Shown piece after piece: positions 12,917-25,596 of a stretch of 64,000 nucleotides of DNA. The position numbers were made by a program, and so were the translations under genes. The notes beneath the pieces are model-generated. The model searched no databases and was not told the DNA's origin. It saw only the letters and a program-made list of their open reading frames with translations. The stretch covers positions 310,001-374,000 of the forward strand of contig JADILM010000007.1 in assembly GCA_016617785.1 (NCBI GenBank), written 5' to 3'. The first letter of the stretch is position 1. Each line of letters opens with the position of its first letter. This DNA comes from Sporobolomyces roseus. Lineage: Eukaryota > Basidiomycota > Microbotryomycetes > Sporidiobolales > Sporidiobolaceae.

Positions 12917-14191
12917 CTACTCCTTTTTCTTCTCCTTTTCATCCTCCAACTCCCTCTTCTCCTTCTGTTCTCTCGACTCTCGCTTTCCCTCCCTGATCGC
13001 GAGATACATCCCGACACTTGACTGAACTCCAACGAGCGGTGTAGCGATCGCCGACAAGCAGACGAGTTCGTAAGGTACTTTCAAGTCTGATTCGGGTTGG
13101 GTCGCGTTGTCGTAGAACATGAAGACGATGGCGGAGAGAGAAGTGAAGATGACGTCCCAGGAGATGGAAGATTGGGCTGGATGCTCGTTTAGGACTGTCC
13201 ATTCTTTCTGGAAGAATGTCGAGAGGAGAGAAGGGATTTGTCTACTCAGGTCAGAGCAAGTCGTCAGCATCGTAACTCTTATACGAGAGGCACAGTATGC
13301 AAGAGATGTGAGGGCTCACTTGTAATTCGAAGTGAATTTCGAAACGTCGATGACTTGCGAAATCGTGTCCCATCTCAATCTCAAAGAGATGAAAGCGTAG
13401 TTGAAGTAGAGCCTCGAAGGTGGTAGACGAATCAGCTTTTGAGGGATATAATCGACGAGAGGTAGAACGGCGAAGAGGTGGATTCCGAGTAAGAGCGGAA
13501 GGAACTGTTCAGTCGAAACTCGAGCAGGGACTAAGGTAGTTCCAACTGCTCCGAGCATGACGGAAGCTACGAGAGTCCAAGTTTGACCGGGAGGGGGGCC
13601 GAGGGGTTTGTTGGCGACGGGAGCGCGGGGAAGGACGGCGGGAGAGAGTGCGAGAGCCGCGAAGAAGAGAGATTGAGCGAAACTGATCGCGACGATTTGA
13701 CCGATCAACATGTAAACCCACAAGTACTTGACGTTCCTTCGTCGCCCTGAGAGCAGACGATGTCTCGTAACCTCGTTAGCTTTGGACGAGAGGGGTTTGC
13801 GGAACTCGAAAAACTCACCTTCGATAGACATCAACATGGCCAAGGGTCCCGTCGTCCAATACATCAATTGCTCCGACCACCAATACCTTTCCGGCGTTTG
13901 ACACACGTAACCCCAGGCCTCATTGAACAAACTGACATCCTCTAACCACTGTTTCGTCGAAAACAAACTCGGTGGGATCCCTCTTTCGAGCGCCGCCTCT
14001 CGGAATGAATGTTGGAAGTATAGACCCATGTAGGTCCACGTCGCGAGGAGGGAAAGGGCTGATAGGAGGAGGAAAACTAGAGATCCAGTTGTTTGTTTCC
14101 GTCGGAAGAGGTGAGGCGACACGAGCGAGAGGAGGCCGCCAATCGCACCGAAATATCCTATCAGCGGTAGGTGGATTAATCCGAGTGCCAT
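12917..14191 (-). CDS. Conserved fungal multipass membrane protein of unknown function
   Basis: Three exons join in frame (introns near 13747-13826 and 13250-13323). About seven to nine hydrophobic segments are visible, beginning with IHLPLIGYFGAIGGLLSLV and SLVFLLLSALSLLATWTYMGLYF. Between segments 2 and 3 sits a soluble loop rich in aromatics (WLEDVSLFNEAWGYVC, RYWWSEQLMYWTTGPLAML). The C-terminus is a highly charged Lys/Glu tail, probably cytosolic. I recall similar WLxDxSLFxxAW/WWSEQL motifs in unassigned fungal membrane proteins but know no function. There is no transporter signature I can name. Start at ATG 14191, stop at 12917. Confidence 0.75.
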
Positions 14192-14844
14192 CGATGCTGT
14201 CTGAGAGAGTGTGCTGATGAATAGGAAAGTGGAGGAGAGTTTTTGTTGGAAGAGCGAGGCAAGCTGTGGAGAGGAAGGAAGGATCAGCTAAGGATCTCAA
14301 GCTTAATCTGAAGCTGAAACTGACTGTCTGTGTCGGGGAGAGTCGAGTTTGATGAAAGGGAGGGAAGGAAAACGTTTCTTCGCAAGTAACTTATCGCAAA
14401 AGAGGTCGTTCCAAAGCGACCAATTTGAGACTGGTTACTCGCGAGATTGCCGGTCGTTAGAACGCGATTGAGCGACTCTCTCAGGACAGATCTAACGTGA
14501 TCAGGTGATAGTTAAGTGTGTTTCCGTCTTTCTTTCAAGTTCAGTTAAAATTTCTGTTCCTACACTCGGTTCAATCAGGGCGGGGGATATATACAGACGT
14601 GGAGAGAGAAGCGAGCAGACAATTGAGTGTACAGGATTGTGGAGAGAAAGAGGACAGAACGTGAAAGGGGGGGGCGCAAGAGGAGGTGAAGAGTTGCTGA
14701 TACAATGGACGAGAATAAGGACGAGAGGGAGAGGGAGGGAGACAGTGGAGACATGGTAGAGGCATTCATAATAGCATATAGGTCGGAATTGAGAGGTTTC
14801 CGAAATAATGTTGAAGAAGGGGGAAGTGAGGAATTGTTGAAGTT
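14192..14844. other. Intergenic between HAL4-type kinase 3' end and membrane protein promoter
   Basis: Contains GA-rich runs, a TATATA-like stretch near 14587 and a TTCGCAAG motif near 14381. The ORFs present are low-complexity. No gene supported. Confidence 0.4.
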
Positions 14845-17573
14845 TTACTTCTTCTTGACTTTGCCTTGATCCATAGCAGCTGTAAACGTCCAAGCAGTCT
14901 CAGTACAGTTTGATGAGAGATCGTATAAGAGAAGTGGAGACTCACGAATCTTGTGATGGCTATGATCAGATTGCTTGCCTTTGTGAGTAATACAAGTTTC
15001 GATCGACGACAACCATTCATCCTTCCTCTTCTCATCTACATCGTCCCCTTCTCCACCTCGCAAGAGATCCGCGAAAGTGCATCGAATCCCTGGCTCAATC
15101 GTGAGCATTCGAGTCAAACAACTTCTCGTTTCCCGAGGTAAGAGTCGGAAGATTGAATCGGCGGCTCCAGTCGTCCAAGTAGCGTTCGAAGCGACTGAAC
15201 CAGATCGGTTTCGTGCGGCTTCTGCTCGGAGAGTGTTGGAAGAAGCGGGAGGAGGAGGAGAATTCTTCATCGCTGTTGGATCGGCAGTTTGAGTCGAATC
15301 ACTCGCTTCGAGGGTCTTTGTTCGAGAATCCGCATCGGGGATAGTTGAGAGATGGGGAGTCGAACCAGCAGGGGAAACATCGGAAGAAGACGAGAGTTCA
15401 GAGTGATCGTTGATCTTGAGAGAACCGACCGAGTTCGTAAGATCCGAAGTTGAGAGAGCGGGAGAATTTGGTCCTCCTCCTCCTTGAGAGATTGAAGCGG
15501 GAGAATCGGTACGTTCGAGAGCGGTGACGAGGAGGTTGTGCTTGTCACGTCTACGAGTCGCCATATCGATTTGACCAGAAGCTTCAGATCCTGAAGAGAG
15601 GTGGTTCGTAGCGTAGCCTGAATCGAATCCTGGCGAACTTGTTCCGGATTGACTCGAAGTGCGGGACAGGAGGGAGGAATCTTGAGTAGTCGCTCGAGAA
15701 GGGAGAGGTTTTCCAGCGATGAGGAAATCGGGAACTTTGGGTACGGAACAGAGTTCTGGGTGGGAAGAGACGTAGAGTCGATAAGAAGCGTCGTTCTTGG
15801 GGTCCGGGAGCTTCCAAGGGAATCGCCTAAGTATCATACACATGAAAATGATGGCGACACTCCAAACGTCGGTTAATCGTGGATCGTAGTCCTTCTTGGC
15901 GATCACTTCTGGCGCGAGGTAAGGATCTGAACCGACTACCCCATTCGCCTTTGTCGTCTTTTGACCGGGGTACTGGAAGACGACGGCGGTACCGAAATCG
16001 ATCAATTTGACAGTGTTGTCGCCTGTCATGACACAGTTGTCGAGTTTGAGATCCCGATGAGCGAGTCCCATGTTGTGAAGGTAGTCGACACCATCGATGA
16101 TTTGTTTGAAGACGCAGTAAATCTCGGGTCGAGTCATCTTGCCCGACATGACAATCGAGAAGAGGTCGAATTCGGCGTACTGCATGACCTCGTAGTAGTG
16201 CCCGTTGTCGGAAATGATGTCGAGAGTTTCGATGATGTTCGGGTGATGAAGGGTCGAGCCGATCTGAAGCGAAGACTCGAGGAATGAGCTTCGAGTGAAA
16301 GCAGAAACGTGTGAGAACTGAGTAAGCTCACGCAGAATTCCGCCGTAACTTTCTTGACGTACTCCCTCTCAGATTCACCTTGTCTCTTCGCCCTGAACTC
16401 CTTGACAGCGTAAACCGTGTGATCCTTTGACCGTTTGATTAATCGAACCGTTCCTCCCGCTCCTGATCCCAAAATTTTCCCCCACTTTCCATACTTTTTC
16501 TGAAGGTGAGCGTGATCTTCTCCTAGAGGAGGACTGTTGCGACCTTCGGCGGTACTAGGAAGGAGTGCAGTGTTCGTGAAATCCTTCTCGTGGTGAGGAG
16601 TTTGAGCTCCCGAGGGAGTTCCGATATTCGAATGACGAGGACTTGATTTCCCACTCCGGGGAGCCGAGTAATCGCTGCCATCTCCTCCCGTCTCACTTCC
16701 TTCCCGTTTACGACCTTGCTTGTCGAGGTGTTTGCCGGAAGCCGAATGGTGAATGTGGTCGTTGAGGAATCGACGAAGATCGTGAAGAGGACCATTGTGA
16801 TGAGTCTTGGTCGATTGACGGGACATCGTGACGAGGTTCGAGTGAGAAGCGGCTCGTTTACGTTCTCCAATCTTGGCAAAGATGAACTGAGGAGGAGTAG
16901 CGGTTCCTCCGGGAGTTGACAGTCCAGATCCGACTGAGGAGTTTGGGGAATCGTTGAGAGGGTGATGAGGGTGAAGACTACTAGGAGGATGAGCGAAAGA
17001 ACTGTGTCGTTGAGCTCCGAGTCGGGAGGAAGGAGATGGGGAAGGAGGAGCTCCGGGGAGAGCGGCAGCGGCAGCTCGAAGTTTCGAGTGATCGGGTGGT
17101 CCAGTGTCGATAGTTTGTTCTCTCGCATTATAGTCGTCCATACTGTGATGGTGAGAAGGAACTCGTTGAATGTGGTGGGAATGTTTGAGGGCAGCAGGAG
17201 GAGGATTTCGAATCGATGACTGAGATTCGGTACCGGAATCCGTTCCACTCTCTTGACCCAAGAACCCTAATCCAACTGATGAACTTACTCTCGATGCAGT
17301 AGTCGAAGAGTATTCACTTCTTTGCGAATAATCCCCACTGCCCTCCACGCTGCTCTCGGCATAATCATTACTCGACGAGATCGTGTTGCTTCTCGACGAC
17401 AAGTAGCCTGAAGGCCTCCTCGATATGTTGGCAGAGGAAGGGAGACTATTGTCGGGAGATTCAGTGATGTATTGTTGATGAGCAGAGGAAGGGGAAGATG
17501 GGGAGAGAGGTGAAGAGAGGAATGCGGGAGGAGCGTTGCTGCCAGTACTCGGTCTCGAAGTAGTGGTCGACAT
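14845..17573 (-). CDS. HAL4: HAL4/SAT4-type serine/threonine protein kinase (NPR/HAL family)
   Basis: Kinase of the fungal HAL/NPR family, which regulates potassium and nutrient transporters at the plasma membrane. A long Ser/Pro/His-rich N-terminal region of over 300 residues precedes the kinase domain. The kinase has glycine loop [10 protein letters not shown], lysine in YAVKEF, catalytic loop [13 protein letters not shown] and APE. The domain contains a Ser/Thr-rich insertion of about 170 residues between subdomains X and XI, ending in [23 protein letters not shown] last intron gives the C-terminus [14 protein letters not shown], a tail typical of the family. The first ATG is at 17573; an in-frame GTG three codons upstream is not used. 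HAL4 versus HAL5 orthology is not resolved here. Confidence 0.86.
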
Positions 17574-18170
17574 GGCTGTCACTGCCTACTATATTAACTC
17601 AGCTAGACGAAGGGAGGTCGAGGAGAGATGCCGAATTGAGGTGGAAAATTGGCTGAGGTAAGAAATTGGGGAGAGGGTTTGTTTTGACCGACTTCGGAGA
17701 GAGAGGGAGCTATCGAATTGCTGACTCGACTTGCGATATGATATTAGGCGTATGGGGTGAGAACTTGGACAAGAGACCGGAATCTTTTGGGGGGGAAGAG
17801 AGCAAAGCCTGAGCAAAAAATCTCTCCTCTCTTCCGCATTCCCTTCCGCGCAATTTCACTCCTACGTAGGTGATTTACTTTCGAGACTTTCAATGTCTCT
17901 TCTTCGACTTGAGCTCTTTCCTCCCCTTCGAGAAGGAGAAGTGAACTTGCAGGAAATGACGATTTCGACGAACAGGAAGGTGCGAAAAACTGTTCATTGA
18001 AAAGGAGGAGAGAGCAAAGTGAGAAAGACAACTACTGAAATGAATGCCAGGGAGGATGAGATGAGACGATGAATGGAAGATGAGAAGTAGCGAGATGAGA
18101 GGGGAGGGTATAAATAGTGTCAAGTGAAAGTCGAAAAGAGAAAATGAATGAGAACGGGAGAGAGCAGTGT
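17574..18170. other. Promoter of HAL4-type gene and 3' flank of GIN4-type gene
   Basis: Both flanking genes are on the minus strand. The region is AG-rich with a TATAAATA box-like string around 18109-18116. No coding content recognised. Confidence 0.4.
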
Positions 18171-21100
18171 CTAAGCTAGCATTGGTGACCGTGGTGCTAG
18201 AGATGGAGAAGGCATAGGAGAAGGAATCAACCGAACACCAGTAAGCCCATTTGGCATTCTCGGGTCGTCGAGTCTAAGCGGAAAGAAGGAATGGAGTCAG
18301 TGCTCTTTTCGCTCATTCGAGAGTGAAGGGGAAGTTTGGACTCACTCCCACTTCTGCCTCAGTCGGTTGTAAGTCGTTTTGAAGGTCGAGTGAGCTCCTT
18401 TCTCCATAACGAGAGTGACGACCGTCGGATATTGACCTCGGAGATCTGGAGAGTTTGAAGCGCTTCCCGAGGATCCGTTGCCGTTGCTACCGAGTAACGG
18501 AGAATTTGATAGCGAAGTGTGAGAACTGAATTCGACTCTGAACTTGACCGATTTCGCGGGACCACCAGAGGAAGAACCTGAGAAAAAAAGAAGAGAACGT
18601 GGTCGTCAATTTAAGTTTTAGAGTAGTTGAAGGAGAGTAGCTTACTTCGTTCACTCGCTCGACATTTGAGCATCGCCATACCATCAGCGTTTTGCACGAC
18701 GACAGAAACTCCGATCGTTTCGAGTAATCGTTTGCATTCGAGTCTTGTTGGGTGAGCGTAATCAGTCGACATGAGGGTATAGCTCTGTCAGACGTGAATA
18801 TTGTCAGCACTGAATGAAGCTGGAGAAACGAGGGCTGCAACTCACGAGTGACTTCCAGTTGAACAGACCAGCGAACCAACTTTGTTTCGGTGAAGAAGGA
18901 TCATTCGCGCCTGATCTCGAAGAAGACATCGCCGGTGAAACGGGAGCGAAAGAGACAGTAGCTGAATCAACTCGAAGTGATATCAGTTATCCGAGAATAC
19001 CAGGATTGAGGGAGGGAAAGCTTACGTTTGTTCTTCTTCTTGATTTTCGCTTTATCCATTTGCATTTGTTCGTCCATACTCGGTCTCTCGACAAACTCAT
19101 AATCGTTCCAACCACTCGTTTGACCACCTCCTTGAATTGCGAGTCCCAAAGTTTGTCTCCCCGAGGGTTGACCAGGTCTAGGAGCGAGAGGAGGAGCTCC
19201 CGCTCTAGGATATTGTAATCCTAATCCAGCGTTCCCACCTTGACCAGGAGGAGGCATTCTCATATTCTCCTTATCCGAACTCGTACCGGCCCAGGAATTC
19301 GCTTGACGAGTTGTAGGTCGAGCGGGAGAATTCGTTGCTTCGACTCGAGAGGAAGCTCGCATGTTGATTCGTGGTCGAACGAGGGGAGGTCCTGAAGGTG
19401 TAGGAGTACCGAAAGTGACATCTGCTGAACGACGATGCATTGATGAACCTCCAGTCGATAAGACGGGTGATCCAGCTCGGTAAGAACCTGCACTCGAAGC
19501 GGGAGTTCCAGCTCGGTACATATCGTATTCGTTCCCTCCTGCTCCTCCTCCTGGAGAGAAGCTAGTAGTTCCAACATCACTCTCATCATCTTCTGCATCC
19601 TCAAATTGAGTCATATCGCCATGATCCATCGCGGGTGTCGTAGCGGCAGTAGAAGAACCGGAATCCATAAACGAAGAACGGAAAGTAGTTGCTGGGGAAG
19701 AAGCGGTAGTCGATGAACCTCCTGGAGCAGTGAGAGAGTTTCGTAACGAGATCGTAGTAAGTTGTCCAACGATATCGTGGAAGAATTGTTGCATAGCGGC
19801 ATCTCCAGTTTGAGGAATATGAATCGGTAAAACGGGAGCTCCACTATTCGAAGTGGATTCGAACGTCGCAGCCGAGTTGGGAGAAGGGGAAGGAGGTACA
19901 CTTTCCCATCCAGCGTTGGGAGAATCGTGTGGGTTAGGGGAGAGAGTCGAAGGAGTCGGAGGAGGAGCGAGTGAAGGACCTCCTTGATCGGGAGTCGATT
20001 CTTGAAGGTGAATAGCGGGGACACGAGAAGGGATTGGGGTAGTCGCACCACTCGCGGGAACGTTCGGGAGCGGGCGAGGAGTACGACCCGAAGGTGAACC
20101 TTGAGGAGTAGCAGATTCGGAAACGGGAGGACGCATCGTCGATTGAGACGTAGCGGCGGAAGGAGGTGCAGGTGCAGGTCGAACGACGGTAGGAGGTGAA
20201 GCGGTGGATCGAGGTCGTTTCTGAGCAACGGCAGCAATGTTCGAAATCGAAGTACGAGATCTTCGGGTTCGAGCTGCGAGAGCTCCTTGAGTGACGACGT
20301 GTTGACGTTTGTCGACATTCGCTGCTAAAAACGCTCATCCGGACATCGTCAGCTCCCGAGTGTCGCGCTGGAGAGAGGGAAGGAAACATACGAGGAGTCG
20401 CTTTCCTCTGTTTCGTCAAGCGAATCTCTTCTTCGTCCATGTTGAAGTTCTCCAAGTTCCTCGTTCGATACCGGTAAAGCAAGCAATAGAATACTTTCTC
20501 CCATGTTTTCCTACCGTCACGACTCCTCATCAGCTCTCGTTCCCATCATCGACCAGAGAGAGAGAGAAAGCTCACTCTTCAGTCAACAACTGTCTAACGA
20601 TGTTGTCTTCCTTAGCACCTTGCCAAAGCGTCTTCAAGTTCTGCAAGATCTCTGGATCGACGTCTTCTCTCGAACCGACGGGTCTCGCAATGAGTGCGAC
20701 ATCGGGAGGTGCAGGAGGCATTTGACCATAAATCGCTCTAGGAGGGTTTCGGGTCATCCAAGGGTGTGCTTGAATGTCTTCCATCTGTACACTCACAGAC
20801 TCAATCAGTACGGGAAGCTCGGTAGGGAGCAGGAAGAAGAGGAAAGAGAGACCCACGAGAATTCGTTTGTCCGGGTTGACTTCCAACATTCTTCGAATGA
20901 GATCTTGTGCGTCGGGAGGTAACCAAGGGGGCATGATAAAGTATCCTTTCTTGACTTTACCGAGGAGGGTTCGAACGTCGGGATGATCGAAAGGAAGTGT
21001 ACCGGTTAAGAGCGCGAAGAGGATGATTCCGCAAGACCAAATATCAGAACATGAACCGTGGTAGTTGAGACCCTATCCATCGTCGCAACATTGAGGGTTA

Positions 21101-22065
21101 GCACGATTCGCTCAAGAGAGAGAGAGAGAGGAGGAGGGAAAGTGTTGAGACTTACAGCAACGATTTCCGGACTAGCGTAATGAGGACTTCCACAACTAGT
21201 CTCCAATAACTGACCACCTCTCTCGAGAGCCGCCATTCCAAAATCCGCAATCTTGATATTCTTCTCCTTATCCAACAACAAGTTCTCAGGTTTCAAATCC
21301 CGGTGACAAATGTTGAAGCGATGACAGTAATCGACTCCCGAGATAATCTGTTGGAAGTAGTGAAGGGCTTCGTCGGCGTGGAGTTTGCCTCGTTTGACGA
21401 GGTAATCGAATAATTCTCCTCCTTCGACATATTCCATAATGAGATACCTGGGAGAAAATCGCGAAAATCGTCAGTCTAGGATTCGAAGATCGTGAGAAAA
21501 AAGAGTGAGAGACGAGATAACTTACAGCTCGCTACCAGTCTCCCAAACATCCATCAATCTCAAAACGTTAGGATGTTCAATCAACTTCATAATAACGATT
21601 TCCTTCTCGATTCCCAACAAGACCTATTTGCGTTCTCACTCTCATCAGCTCTCTCTCTTCACCTCTTTATCAACAGAACGAGAAGGACTCACTTTGGCAG
21701 TCTTCTCTTGTTGAGTTCTCCTAGGTTTCGGAATGATTTTAACGGCAGCGTATTGACCCGTATGTTTATGTTTCGCCAGTTTGACTCTCCCTAATACACT
21801 CTCTCCCACTATCAGCTCGGGTTCCTCCTTATATTGAGAGAAGAGAGAAGACATTACCTGATGAACCCTCTCCCACAGTTCTCCCAATTCTCCAAGGACC
21901 CACACTCGTCACTTCTGCATCAGGTTTCCTCGTTGAACTCGCTCCACCTTGTCCACCTGATCTACCTTCTTTCTCTCTTCGTTGTTGACGAGTTTGAGGT
22001 TCCTGAGGTGGTCCACTTTGAGGGGGAGAAGGTCGAATTGCTCGAGGTTGAGACGGAGCTGACAT
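18171..22065 (-). CDS. GIN4: GIN4/HSL1/KCC4-type (Nim1-related) CAMK kinase with C-terminal KA1-like domain
   Basis: Morphogenesis-checkpoint/septin-associated kinase, expected at the bud neck or septum. The N-terminal leader is Pro/Gln/Arg-rich. The kinase domain has [39 protein letters not shown] and activation segment [13 protein letters not shown]. It ends with [17 protein letters not shown] and [13 protein letters not shown]-like/linker region ([25 protein letters not shown]) follows, then a large disordered Ser/Pro/Gly-rich middle. The C-terminal segment ([26 protein letters not shown] to [20 protein letters not shown]) resembles the membrane-binding KA1 domain of Gin4/Kcc4. Roughly ten exons. 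The end was set by splicing to ...[10 protein letters not shown] then TAG at 18171. Family is clear; which of the three yeast paralogues it equals is not meaningful in a basidiomycete. Confidence 0.87.
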
Positions 22066-22942
22066 TTCTTTTGGAACGCGTTTCTCGATTGAATGCGTTG
22101 AATCGATTCAGTTGAGATAGGTCGGAGGGCTAGGGAGTGAGTGTGAAGGGAGGCGAGAGAGTTTGTTGAGAGATTATTCGACTTTTTTCTAAAAGAGGAA
22201 TGTTTGGCCAAATAACGCGTCTACTTGGAGAGGAAGGAAGGGGAGAGGGTAGGGTAGGGGAGAGGGTAGGGTAAAGCTGGTGTAATGTAGTGTAAAACGA
22301 GTGTGGATAAGGTCGGAACAGACGCTTGAGGAGGGAGTAAAAGTCGAAGAGTGTAAACAGAGAAGAGGAAGACCGAGTTTGATTCGAGAAGAAGTTTGAA
22401 AGCGGACGATTCCGAGGAGCTCGTGTAGGTTCGTGCTGGCTCTTACTTGATCTTGATCTTTGCCTCTCTTGAGGGGGTTGTAAATCTATTGAATGAGTTG
22501 AATGAGGAGGGAGGGAGGGGAAGGCAAGTTCGACGCGCGGGAAACTTTGATCGGAGAAATCGCTTTGCACAAACGACTGGTTTCAAACCAAAATTTGGAG
22601 CTCTTGCTTTCTCTCTTTCCGCTCTTTGTTTGCGTGTTTCCCGCATTTTAATAGAACCGATGAATCTTTTGTGCGATCCACGTGCGAAGCGCAAGAAAGA
22701 GAGAGAGAAAAGTAGATTTTAGTCGGCTTCGCAACGTCTTGAAAGGCGATCGCAGTTCATCGAGGTTCATGAAGGCCTTGATCCAGAGAATACGCCGCAA
22801 CGTAGAGAAGGACAGTATGAATCGCAACGAAAGAGTAGTGAACGAAAGAGGTGAGTTGCAAAGTATAGTAAAGTTTTCCTTTAGACGAGAAACAGATTGT
22901 TTGAACGACGAAGAAGACGAAGAAGAAGAGGAAAGCTCCCAT
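22066..22942. other. Long upstream region of the GIN4-type gene
   Basis: The 877 bp between the GIN4-type start and the MAM33 stop hold no supported gene. It contains a G-rich tandem duplication (22241-22273, listed separately). The size fits a regulated promoter for the kinase gene. Confidence 0.45.
22241..22273 (+). repeat. Tandem 16/17-bp G-rich duplication with quadruplex pattern
   Basis: Two adjacent copies of a unit reading GGGAGAGGGTAGGGTA (one copy has an extra G) give at least five G-runs of three or more separated by 2-3 bases. This satisfies the simple G-quadruplex pattern on the plus strand. It lies about 180-210 bp upstream of the GIN4-type start codon. Confidence 0.7.
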
Positions 22943-24194
22943 TTACTGTTCAAGGAACTTCTGAGTACCCTTGAGCCATGAGATGTATTCCCTGTTTCGA
23001 CCACCATTCTCAGATGATCAGCATTCCTTCTTCATGAAAGCACGAGTTTCCTTCCGAGAGGACGTCGTCCTCATCTCCAAACCCGAGGACCAACGCCGGG
23101 TAGTAAGAGAAAGAGAGAGTGGGTCACTTACTTTTGTTCCTTCCATTCAGCCAAATCAGGAATGATGAGTGCCAAACTAGAGTTGATGCCTCTCTCTTCC
23201 AAATAATTCTCAAATTCACTCTGAACCCCTTCATCCAAATTATCGAACTACAAACCACACGCTCGTCAGTACGAGACAGAAAGAAGGGAGGGAGGGAGGG
23301 AGAAGGGCGTACGGCAGGACCCATGTATAACCCTTGTCGTTTCCAATCATCTTCAGCTTTCATTCCCAACGCCGTCTCACTTTGAGGGTAAAACGCAATA
23401 TTGTTAATCAAGAATGAACCCGCTGTTCATCTCCCCCCGTCCTCCTTAAATCAGCTCTACTTTCCCCAACCTCGAATTTCTTGGAGGGAAACTCACCTTC
23501 AGCAACAGCGTCAATCGTGAGAGCTCCTCCCGATTCTTTGGAAACGACAATCTGAGTTTCGACAGCAACGGGTCCAAGTTCGTCCGCTGGTACTTCCGCC
23601 GTCGATTCAGAGGACTCTTCTTCAGAAGCCAATTCATTCATTCCATCTGCTTCGGCATCAATATCGGAAATTGAGAAAATCAATCGGATACTACATACCA
23701 CGCACTCTCTCGAAAATCATCAGCTCGTGGAACGGAGCAGTAGGAAGAGAGAGGGTATTCACTTTTCGTTCCCGAATGTACGAGTTAAAACAATTTCATC
23801 CGATCCTGGTTCATCCTTGATCTACTCTCGCTCCCTCCTCATCAGATCCCCCTCTTCAAAAGAGAGATTGAGAACGACGTACAGACCAAACACCTTCTGA
23901 TTTGAATTCGTTCAAGAATTCTGGAAGTTCACTGCTCGATCCTTGAGATGAGTTCTCAGTTTCATACTTGATCTCCTCTGCCAACTTCAAACTCAAACTC
24001 GCTATGATACATGCAATCTCTGTCAGTCAGAGTCTTGTGAGAGAGAGGGAGAGGAAGGACGGACAAGGTTCGAATCTAGGTAGAGATGAAGAAATTAATC
24101 GAAGGGATGATGGGCGGGGGAGAGCGAGGCGGGGAATGGAAGAGACTGAAGGGCGAGCAGACAGGAGTGTGCGGGTCAGGGAACGGGAGAACAT
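22943..24194 (-). CDS. MAM33: Mitochondrial matrix acidic protein, p32/gC1qBP family
   Basis: Homologue of yeast Mam33, an acidic doughnut-shaped trimeric matrix protein linked to mitochondrial translation and respiration. The N-terminus (MFSRSLTRTLLSARPSVSS...) is an amphipathic Arg/Ser mitochondrial presequence. The middle part has ELAEEIKYE, FLNEFKSEG and EIVLTRTFGNEKV. An acidic stretch is rich in Glu/Asp/Ser. The C-terminal family signature follows (GPAFDNLDEGVQSEFENYLEERGIN, then EYISWLKGTQKFLEQ). The last exon is created by splicing EWKEQK to EYISWLKG. At least six exons. Start at ATG 24194; an upstream frame extension lacks an ATG in a plausible place. Confidence 0.9.
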
Positions 24195-24379
24195 GATTCG
24201 AGAGTGAAGAAAGAGAGAGAGAGAGAAAGGGTTGACTGATCTCTTGCTCTTACCATTACACTTTGAACCATCTATCACCACCAGTTAGAGCTCTACTACA
24301 GCCACGAATCACTCTCCACCTCCTAGTACTCCCTCCTACTCGACTCCCGCCTTCTCTCCTATTCTCCACTCCCTTCAGT

Positions 24380-24391
24380 CCCCCCCCCCCC
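24380..24391 (+). repeat. Homopolymer of 12 C in the 5' leader of the J-protein gene
   Basis: Twelve consecutive C residues ending 23 bases before the ATG at 24415. Such runs are prone to sequencing and replication slippage. There is no effect on coding. Confidence 0.8.
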
Positions 24392-24414
24392 TCAAACCTC
24401 TCGCTACATAAGAA

Positions 24415-25596
24415 ATGGCGACAGAAGATATCGATTACTATGGTCTACTCGACTTGAATCAAACCGCAACTCTCCAAGAGATCAAAACCGCTTATCGTAA
24501 AAAATCTCTCAAAGTTCATCCAGATCGCGTACGCTTTCTCCTCTCTCTCTCTTTCCCCTCCCCTCCCTGTTCCTCACTGACTGCTGTTCGAACGTGCGTT
24601 TTTTTAAGAACCCGGATAATCCAGAAGCGGCAAGGCTGTTTCATGAATTAAGATTGGCGGCAGATTTACTCAGTGATCCTACTCAGAGGGCTTCGTTTGA
24701 TTCATTATTGAATGCTAGGAACGCAAGGAAATTGAGGTTCTCAGCATTGGATAACAAGAGGAAGAGTATGGCAGAAGATTTGGAGAGACGTGAGAAAGAG
24801 TTCAAGAGGAGGAAAGAAGGCGAGGATTTAGAAAGTGGGAGGAAGAAGAGTGAATTGGAGAGATTGAAAGAGGAGGGAAGGAGGATGAGGGAAGTTAGGG
24901 AGAAAGAACAGGAGAGAGAAGAGAGAGAGGGAGTGGGGAGAAGGAGAGAAGAGGAGGAGAAGAAGAGGGAGGTAGAGAAGAGAATCCAAGGTCAGAGGGA
25001 TGGGGTGGTTGAATTGGGACCACTCGATAAAACTATCAGATTGAAATGGGTACGCTCGATACATCCAACATTGATCACTTCGGAATCAATCACAGATCAT
25101 CTATCTCAACTACTCAAACCTAATAAACCGGAAATCGAGTCGATTGTTATTTCATCGAAGACTTTGAGTGGGAAAGGAAAGTATGGGAGTGGTGTGGTTA
25201 GTTTTAAGAGTTTGTCAGCTGCGGTCAGAGTCGTCAAGGGCAAGAGGAAGATGGGAGAAGAGGGGGAGTGGAAAGGGTTCGAAGTGGATTGGGCGAGTGG
25301 GAGTCCGCCGGCTGTGTTGGGCGACGAAGAAGGAGTCGAATCAATGAGTGCGAAACCACCTCCACCGCCAGTAGCGACGAAACAAACGTCGAATGAAACG
25401 TTATTATCTGCTGTGAGCACCTCTCTCTCTCCCGTTCTTGTGCGACCATCCACCGATGATGATGATTGCGACGTCTAAACAGTCCCTGGTCGACTCGAGT
25501 GAGGATCGGATATTGGAACAATTGAGACAGAGGGAAAGGGAGAAACTGATAGAAGAAATGAGGAGACAAGACGAAGAGGACGAGGCGGGGCGGTAG
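24415..25596 (+). CDS. cwf23: J-domain/RRM spliceosomal protein, DNAJC17/Cwf23-like
   Basis: Probable spliceosome-associated Hsp40. The J domain is at the extreme N-terminus ([31 protein letters not shown]) with the HPD motif intact and an intron right after it. The next exon continues [28 protein letters not shown] long charged coiled coil (Arg/Glu/Lys, about residues 85-190) follows. An RRM-like fold then starts at [11 protein letters not shown], with [19 protein letters not shown] as the RNP1-like strand. A final exon gives [23 protein letters not shown]-coiled coil-RRM is the DNAJC17 (human), Cwf23 (fission yeast) and Cwc23 (budding yeast) architecture. Divergent from MAM33 with 220 bp between starts, so they likely share a promoter region. 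Confidence 0.85.

Noticed and set aside
17574..17582. Start of the HAL4-type kinase three codons upstream
   Set aside because: That codon is GTG; the first ATG is at 17573.
22241..22273. Interstitial telomeric repeat
   Set aside because: The GGGTA units resemble telomere sequence but only two imperfect copies exist within an ordinary promoter. No TTAGGG array is present.
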